Shown: one piece after another, positions 6,703 to 10,063 of the stretch
How the letters are laid out: each line of letters begins with the position of its first letter
Position numbering within the stretch: the first letter of the stretch is position 1
From: JBDTRY01 sp039931435
Lineage (GTDB): Bacteria; Acidobacteriota; Thermoanaerobaculia; Gp7-AA8
Direction: 5' to 3'
NCBI GenBank assembly: GCA_039931435.1
Contig: JBDTRY010000132.1
Location: 1-10,063, forward strand
DNA: 10,063 nucleotides
The notes under the pieces: generated by a model
Database searches by the model: none
The model's input: only the letters and a program-made list of their open reading frames with translations
Told to the model about the DNA's origin: nothing
Made by a program: the position numbers and the translations under genes

Positions 6703-7332
6703 CTATTCAAGTACGACAACAACCACCCGACGGTTCTGCGCGCGGCCGGCGCGGTTCCCGTTGGCGGCAACTGGTGCAGTTTCCCCATAGGAGATGGTGG
6801 ACATGCGTACCAGCGGAATGCTGTATTCCTTGGAAAGGTAACGGCGCACTGCTTCCGCGCGACGCTCGCCGAGGCGATCGTTGGACGTCTGGCTGCCGCG
6901 GCTGTCCGTGTGACCCTGGATTTCGATGAAAACGGGAGCGTTCTCATCCTTGACCTTTTTCGCCAGATCGTCGAGGGAGGCCTTCGACTCCTTGCTCAGC
7001 TCGTAGGAGTTGTTTCTGAAGTGGACGTTGTCGTCTGAAATCGTCTGCTCCAGGACGACTTTCCCCCGAGCCAGAACACCGGCTTCCGTGGCCCGTTCCA
7101 GGGCATCCTGCGCAGTCTTGCTGAGCTGGTCGACGCGGAGATCCGTCAACTGCTGTTTCTGCTGAACCTGTTCGACCTGGGAAGCGACCGACTCGATTTT
7201 CTGATCGGTTTTAATCTGTGCCGTTGCGATCTTCTGATCGACGGACTTCGAAGTGGCACAGCCACCGAGGACAAGCATGGCCGAAAATGCCAGACCGGCG
7301 GGGATCACGGCAAACTGCTTTGTGCGAATCAT
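6703..7332 (-). CDS. OmpA/Pal-like peptidoglycan-binding lipoprotein
   Basis: A 209-aa outer-membrane lipoprotein predicted to tether the outer membrane to peptidoglycan. It has an N-terminal signal with lipobox L-G-G-C and lipidated Cys25; position +2 is Ala, so no inner-membrane Asp signal. A Gln/Lys-rich coiled coil follows (about 30-85), then an OmpA C-terminal domain (about 93-209). GHTDSRG at 140-146, LGERRA at 154-159 and NRRV at 200-203 are the family signatures. D143 and R158 stand 15 residues apart, matching the diaminopimelate-binding Asp/Arg pair of Acinetobacter OmpA. The long coiled coil resembles Lpp-like spacers more than classical Pal, so I do not call it pal; no tol genes are present. 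The ATG at 7330-7332 follows AAGGGA at good spacing. It lies 45 bp downstream of the VWFA gene on the same strand and ends at a strong terminator, so the two may share a transcript. Confidence 0.9.
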   Translation of the reverse strand: MIRTKQFAVIPAGLAFSAMLVLGGCATSKSVDQKIATAQIKTDQKIESVASQVEQVQQKQQLTDLRVDQLSKTAQDALERATEAGVLARGKVVLEQTISDDNVHFRNNSYELSKESKASLDDLAKKVKDENAPVFIEIQGHTDSRGSQTSNDRLGERRAEAVRRYLSKEYSIPLVRMSTISYGETAPVAANGNRAGRAQNRRVVVVVLE

Positions 7333-7377
7333 AAAAATCCCTTTCTCAGTACTCTCTCACACCGGGAATGAACTGCC

Positions 7378-8379
7378 TCAGCGACCGCGAGCCACCTTCA
7401 GTGGCGGTTCCGTCCCGTGGTACCCCGCTCGTACATGCACGCTTCGCGCCCGCTTCGGGAGCTGAAGCGAAAGTGTGCGAAATCTTACGTTTCCGCGCCC
7501 TGTGGGCTGGAACCCGACAAGGTACTGGGAGCGCAAGTCCTTCTCCATGGCGAGAATGGCCTGCTGCAGTTCCTTCGGTTCGATCACGATCGATAGACGT
7601 CCACCGGAGGTTTTGGCGATTTCCTGCAGGATGTCGAGATCCTGAAGTGCGTCCGTGGAGAGATGAATGGTCGATCCTTCGGGAGCCCCGGGGACTCGTA
7701 GCCCCAACGGATAGATGGGAACGTCTACTCCCTCCAGCGTCCGGGCCAGTTGTTCGCGCGTCATGTCCGAGGCGTTATCGAATCCGTCCGTGAGCAGGAT
7801 GATGGCCCGGGAGCCGTTGTTTCCGAGCAGACTCTTCCTTGGCATTACGGCCAGCGCATCGAAAAACGCCGTCGTGCCGAAGGGTCGCAGAGAGTCAACG
7901 GCGGTGACGATCTTCCGGGCGTCGGAGGTGAATGGGACAACTTCGTTGACTTTTCCGTCCGCGAACACATAGAGGCTGTAATCGTCTCCGGCTTTCTGTT
8001 CACCGACCAGGGTATGGATCGCTGTCCTTGCGCCTTCGATTTTTCCGGAGAGTCCCATGGACCCGGACCCATCAAGCAGGATCGTGTACGAAACCGGGGC
8101 GTTGCCGACCCTTTCGAACATGTCCAGGGCCACATGCTTGCCTTCCACCAGGACCTTGACGTCTTTCTGCTGAAGGTCGGCTATGGGTTTTCCATGATCG
8201 TCGAGCGCGACGAAGGGAACAGCGACGTAACCCACCGAGATCGTGTCCGAGAAGGTGCCGGAAACCTCGGTCGGTGTTGCCGTTGTCTGAGCGAACCCCG
8301 TCACCGGAAGGAACAGCGCCACGATGGCCACCATCATGAAAACCGAACTCGCTGCTTTGCGGAGGTCACTCATTTTCAT
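7378..8379 (-). CDS. Secreted VWFA-related protein (acidobacterial type)
   Basis: A 333-aa exported protein. Numbering is from the ATG at 8379. Residues 1-31 form a signal peptide (MKMSDLRK, hydrophobic core about 11-27, probable cut after G-F-A). A short N-terminal beta-rich segment (about 40-90, 'V-x-V-x-V-E-G-K' style) precedes a von Willebrand factor A domain (about 95-290). The MIDAS metal site is complete: D-G-S-G-S at 103-107, Thr168/Thr169 in G-T-T-A-F-F-D-A, and T-D-G-F-D at 197-201. The Arg-rich C-terminus contains SQYLVGFQP (284-292). This architecture matches the 'VWFA-related, acidobacterial' family; partners and function are unknown, with metal-dependent protein binding being the usual VWFA role. 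The start is uncertain: GTG at 8406 and ATG at 8373 are also in frame, and none has a strong ribosome site. The OmpA lipoprotein gene is immediately downstream. Confidence 0.85.
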   Translation of the reverse strand: MKMSDLRKAASSVFMMVAIVALFLPVTGFAQTTATPTEVSGTFSDTISVGYVAVPFVALDDHGKPIADLQQKDVKVLVEGKHVALDMFERVGNAPVSYTILLDGSGSMGLSGKIEGARTAIHTLVGEQKAGDDYSLYVFADGKVNEVVPFTSDARKIVTAVDSLRPFGTTAFFDALAVMPRKSLLGNNGSRAIILLTDGFDNASDMTREQLARTLEGVDVPIYPLGLRVPGAPEGSTIHLSTDALQDLDILQEIAKTSGGRLSIVIEPKELQQAILAMEKDLRSQYLVGFQPTGRGNVRFRTLSLQLPKRARSVHVRAGYHGTEPPLKVARGR

Positions 8380-8532
8380 TGAGGAGCCCGCTCTGGTAAC
8401 GCGCACAGAACGGTGCTCTCGTGATCGAAACAGAGGGCCCGCGGGAACTATTCTTTTCTGTGGCAGATCGAGAGTTGCGCCGGTGGTGCATCACTGCCCT
8501 GGCAGGTACGGCTGACAGTTCGCAGCGAAGAG

Positions 8533-8559
8533 AAGGGCGGGCGGAGAACGCCGGCCCTT
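8533..8559. terminator. Hairpin terminator at the end of the LAB_N gene
   Basis: AAGGGCGGGCG (8533-8543) pairs with CGCCGGCCCTT (8549-8559), 11 bp with one mismatch and a 5-nt loop. It abuts the LAB_N stop codon. On the minus strand the tail is only CTCTT; on the plus strand it is TTTATTTT. Intrinsic termination would therefore work better against plus-strand transcription, and it may be bidirectional. The remaining 8380-8532, upstream of the VWFA gene, shows no gene or clear promoter. Confidence 0.6.
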
Positions 8560-8921
8560 TATTTTGTCAGCGCGTCCGGGTCTTCGATGTCCGGCGGCGG
8601 ATCCGAGAGCGATCGCCTCAGAATGAAAAGATTTCTCCCGTAAAGCAATGGAAGCGCGATGTAGCCGAGAATGACCGGCAGCTTGTCGATATGGAATCCG
8701 TACAGCAACTGCACGATGCTTCCCCAGAAGCTGAGCTGCCAGAAGATCGACGGGACGACGATTTTGCGATGCTTCTCGGACAGGTACCACTGCAGGGCGA
8801 AGCGGGCCGTGAAGAGGGCATTGCCGGTCAGGCCGATCAGCGTCCACCAGTAGGAGTCGCGATAGAACCATTGCAACTGGCCGCTGACGTAGGGCTGAAG
8901 AAAAGCGTCGGGATGTGTCAT
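8559..8921 (-). CDS. Standalone LAB_N domain membrane protein
   Basis: A 120-aa integral membrane protein made almost entirely of the lipid-A-disaccharide-synthase N-terminal (LAB_N) domain. It has about three hydrophobic segments (roughly residues 23-45, 56-74 and 82-100) and a charged, Pro/Asp-rich tail. Typical features are the A-R-F-A-L-Q-W-Y-x-S-E motif (39-49), a Val-Pro-x-x-F-W-Q-L-S block (56-64) and a final L-Y-G-R-N-L (93-98). Despite the domain name, free-standing copies lack the LpxB catalytic domain and are not known to make lipid A; many sit near envelope glycosyltransferase genes. I chose the ATG at 8921 because AAAGGA lies about 10 nt upstream. The ATG at 8999 would add 26 polar residues with no homology and no ribosome site. 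The gene is divergent from mgtE and ends at a hairpin. Its function is unknown. Confidence 0.8.
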   Translation of the reverse strand: MTHPDAFLQPYVSGQLQWFYRDSYWWTLIGLTGNALFTARFALQWYLSEKHRKIVVPSIFWQLSFWGSIVQLLYGFHIDKLPVILGYIALPLLYGRNLFILRRSLSDPPPDIEDPDALTK

Positions 8922-9015
8922 GAGGATCGAATCCTTTGGCGAGGCCTGACCGGCCTCTCCGGAACGTGATGCGCTGATCGTATTACAACGGTCCGCCATT
9001 CATTGGTCGCATCGC

Positions 9016-9021
9016 TATACT
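9016..9021 (+). promoter_or_regulatory. Possible -10 box for mgtE
   Basis: TATACT (5/6 match to TATAAT) lies 23 nt before the mgtE start, giving a leader of about 17 nt that still contains GGAGG (9033-9037). No good -35 is seen 16-18 bp upstream. I see no room here for an M-box riboswitch. Confidence 0.3.
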
Positions 9022-9044
9022 GCCCGATCTGCGGAGGATGCGCG

Positions 9045-10063
9045 ATGACCCAGCTCCCCCTTCCCGACTACGACATCAGTGATCTCATCGCCGCACGTCA
9101 GTGGCACACGTTGCGGCGTTGGTTCGCAGCACTCAATCCGTCCGATACAGCCGAACTGTTTTCGGAAGTCTCGCTGGAGGAAGAAGGCCTCGCTTTCCGC
9201 CTGCTCTCACCGGCGCGCACGGTTCAGGTGTTTTCCTACCTCCCTCCTGATCATCAGGAGCGGCTGATTCGTGAACTGCCCGACCAGCAGCTCCGGCACA
9301 TCGTCAACGCCATGACCGACGATGACCGGACCCGGCTGATCGAAGAGATGCCTACGTCCGTGACCCTCAAGGTTCTGGCCGCTCTCTCCCCGGACGAGCT
9401 CAGGAGCGCCCGGGAGCTTCTCGGGTATCCGGAAGACACGGCCGGCCGTTACATGACGCCCGACTATGTATCGCTCAGGCCGGAGATGACAGCGCGGCAG
9501 GCCCTCGAACACATCCGCAGGGTGGGTCGAGGGAAGGAGACGTTGAACGTTCTCTACATCGTTGACGAGCATGGGGGGTTGGTCGAAGACCTTCGACTGG
9601 GCTCGCTCGTGCTGGCCGATCCGGAACGATCCATCCTGGTGATTCAGGATCCGCCTCTCGTGTCGGTCCGGGCCACGGACGATCGCGAAGAGGTGCTCCA
9701 GCTCTTTGAGAAATACGATCGTGTCGCTTTGCCGGTCACCGACCCCGCCGGAAAGATGCTGGGAATCATCACCGTCGATGACATTCTGGACGTGGCCCAG
9801 CAGGAAGCGACGGAGGACATCCAGAAATTGGGAGGCAGCGCCGTTCTGGATGCGCCCTATCTAAAGGTGAGCCTCTGGGAAATGATCCGCAAGCGCGCCG
9901 GATGGCTGGCGGTACTCTTCATCGGGGAAATGCTCACGGCCACGGCCATGGGATTCTTTCAGGGGGAAATCGCCCGTGCCGTCGTGCTTACCCTCTTCAT
10001 TCCGCTGATCATCAGCAGCGGCGGTAACTCCGGATCGCAGGCAACGACGCTGATCATCCGTTC
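9045..10063 (+). CDS. mgtE: Magnesium transporter MgtE, 3' end outside window
   Basis: A Mg2+-gated Mg2+ channel/transporter of the inner membrane. 339 complete codons are present; MgtE is usually about 450 aa, so roughly the last quarter lies beyond the right edge. Domains in order: the N-terminal superhelical domain of repeated helical pairs (about 10-128), the linker G-Y-P-E-D-T-A-G-R-Y-M-T (127-138), two CBS domains (about 137-195 and 200-255) that sense cytosolic Mg2+, a plug-helix region (256-280) and the first membrane helices from about 284. PLIISSGGNSGSQ at 320-332 is the conserved MgtE membrane motif. ATG at 9045 follows GGAGG (9033-9037) with a 7-nt spacer, so the start is clear. 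The first CBS domain looks shortened or variable around V-E-D-L-R-L-G (180-186), as is usual for MgtE. The frame is intact to the window edge. The gene is divergent from the LAB_N gene. Confidence 0.93.
   Translation, partial: MTQLPLPDYDISDLIAARQWHTLRRWFAALNPSDTAELFSEVSLEEEGLAFRLLSPARTVQVFSYLPPDHQERLIRELPDQQLRHIVNAMTDDDRTRLIEEMPTSVTLKVLAALSPDELRSARELLGYPEDTAGRYMTPDYVSLRPEMTARQALEHIRRVGRGKETLNVLYIVDEHGGLVEDLRLGSLVLADPERSILVIQDPPLVSVRATDDREEVLQLFEKYDRVALPVTDPAGKMLGIITVDDILDVAQQEATEDIQKLGGSAVLDAPYLKVSLWEMIRKRAGWLAVLFIGEMLTATAMGFFQGEIARAVVLTLFIPLIISSGGNSGSQATTLIIR

Noticed and set aside
6408..7038. Open frames of 179-215 codons spanning the pdxH end, the terminator and the OmpA gene
   Set aside because: They would read through an intrinsic terminator and overlap pdxH and OmpA coding sequence in the wrong frame or strand.
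9000..9044. M-box riboswitch upstream of mgtE
   Set aside because: The spacer between the -10-like box and the start is about 25 nt, and the whole divergent gap is about 120 bp. I see no M-box-like structure.

Overview
The window looks like a GC-rich Gram-negative chromosome, most likely Acidobacteriota or a close relative. This is inferred from three things: an RHS core of the kind common there, a secreted von Willebrand factor A protein matching the 'acidobacterial VWFA-related' family, and an outer-membrane OmpA/Pal-like lipoprotein. No phylogenetic marker is present, so the assignment is tentative. Gene density is high and most genes are ordinary chromosomal ones. I found no phage, IS transposase, CRISPR array, tRNA or rRNA, and no convincing new defence or other novel system.

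Layout. Positions 1-281 carry the C-terminal end of an RHS core whose upstream part lies outside the window. At 282 the RHS homology stops and a cluster of palindromic repeats begins (282-661): two ~97% identical 142/141-bp units flanking an inverted palindromic module. On the minus strand, 710-1105 encodes a small four-helix membrane protein. A divergent intergenic region (1106-1399) with a 10-bp inverted repeat leads to a plus-strand pair. The first gene is a fused alpha+beta E1 component of a branched-chain-type 2-oxoacid dehydrogenase (1400-3820). The second, 6 bp later, is a large polytopic membrane protein resembling GT-C glycosyltransferases (3827-5788). Then comes pdxH (5894-6517), pyridoxamine 5'-phosphate oxidase.

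The next block is on the minus strand and reads right to left. It comprises a standalone LAB_N-domain membrane protein (8559-8921), a secreted VWFA protein (7378-8379) and, 45 bp downstream of that, an OmpA-family lipoprotein (6703-7332) ending at a strong intrinsic terminator (6653-6681). Finally, divergent from the LAB_N gene, a magnesium transporter gene mgtE starts at 9045 and runs off the right edge.

How the genes relate. The E1 fusion and PdxH are cofactor/central metabolism enzymes. The OmpA lipoprotein, VWFA protein, LAB_N protein, GT-C-like protein and RHS fragment all concern the cell envelope or surface. The only tight linkages are E1/GT-C-like (probably co-transcribed) and VWFA/OmpA (plausibly co-transcribed). 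E2 and E3 partners for the E1 are not in the window.
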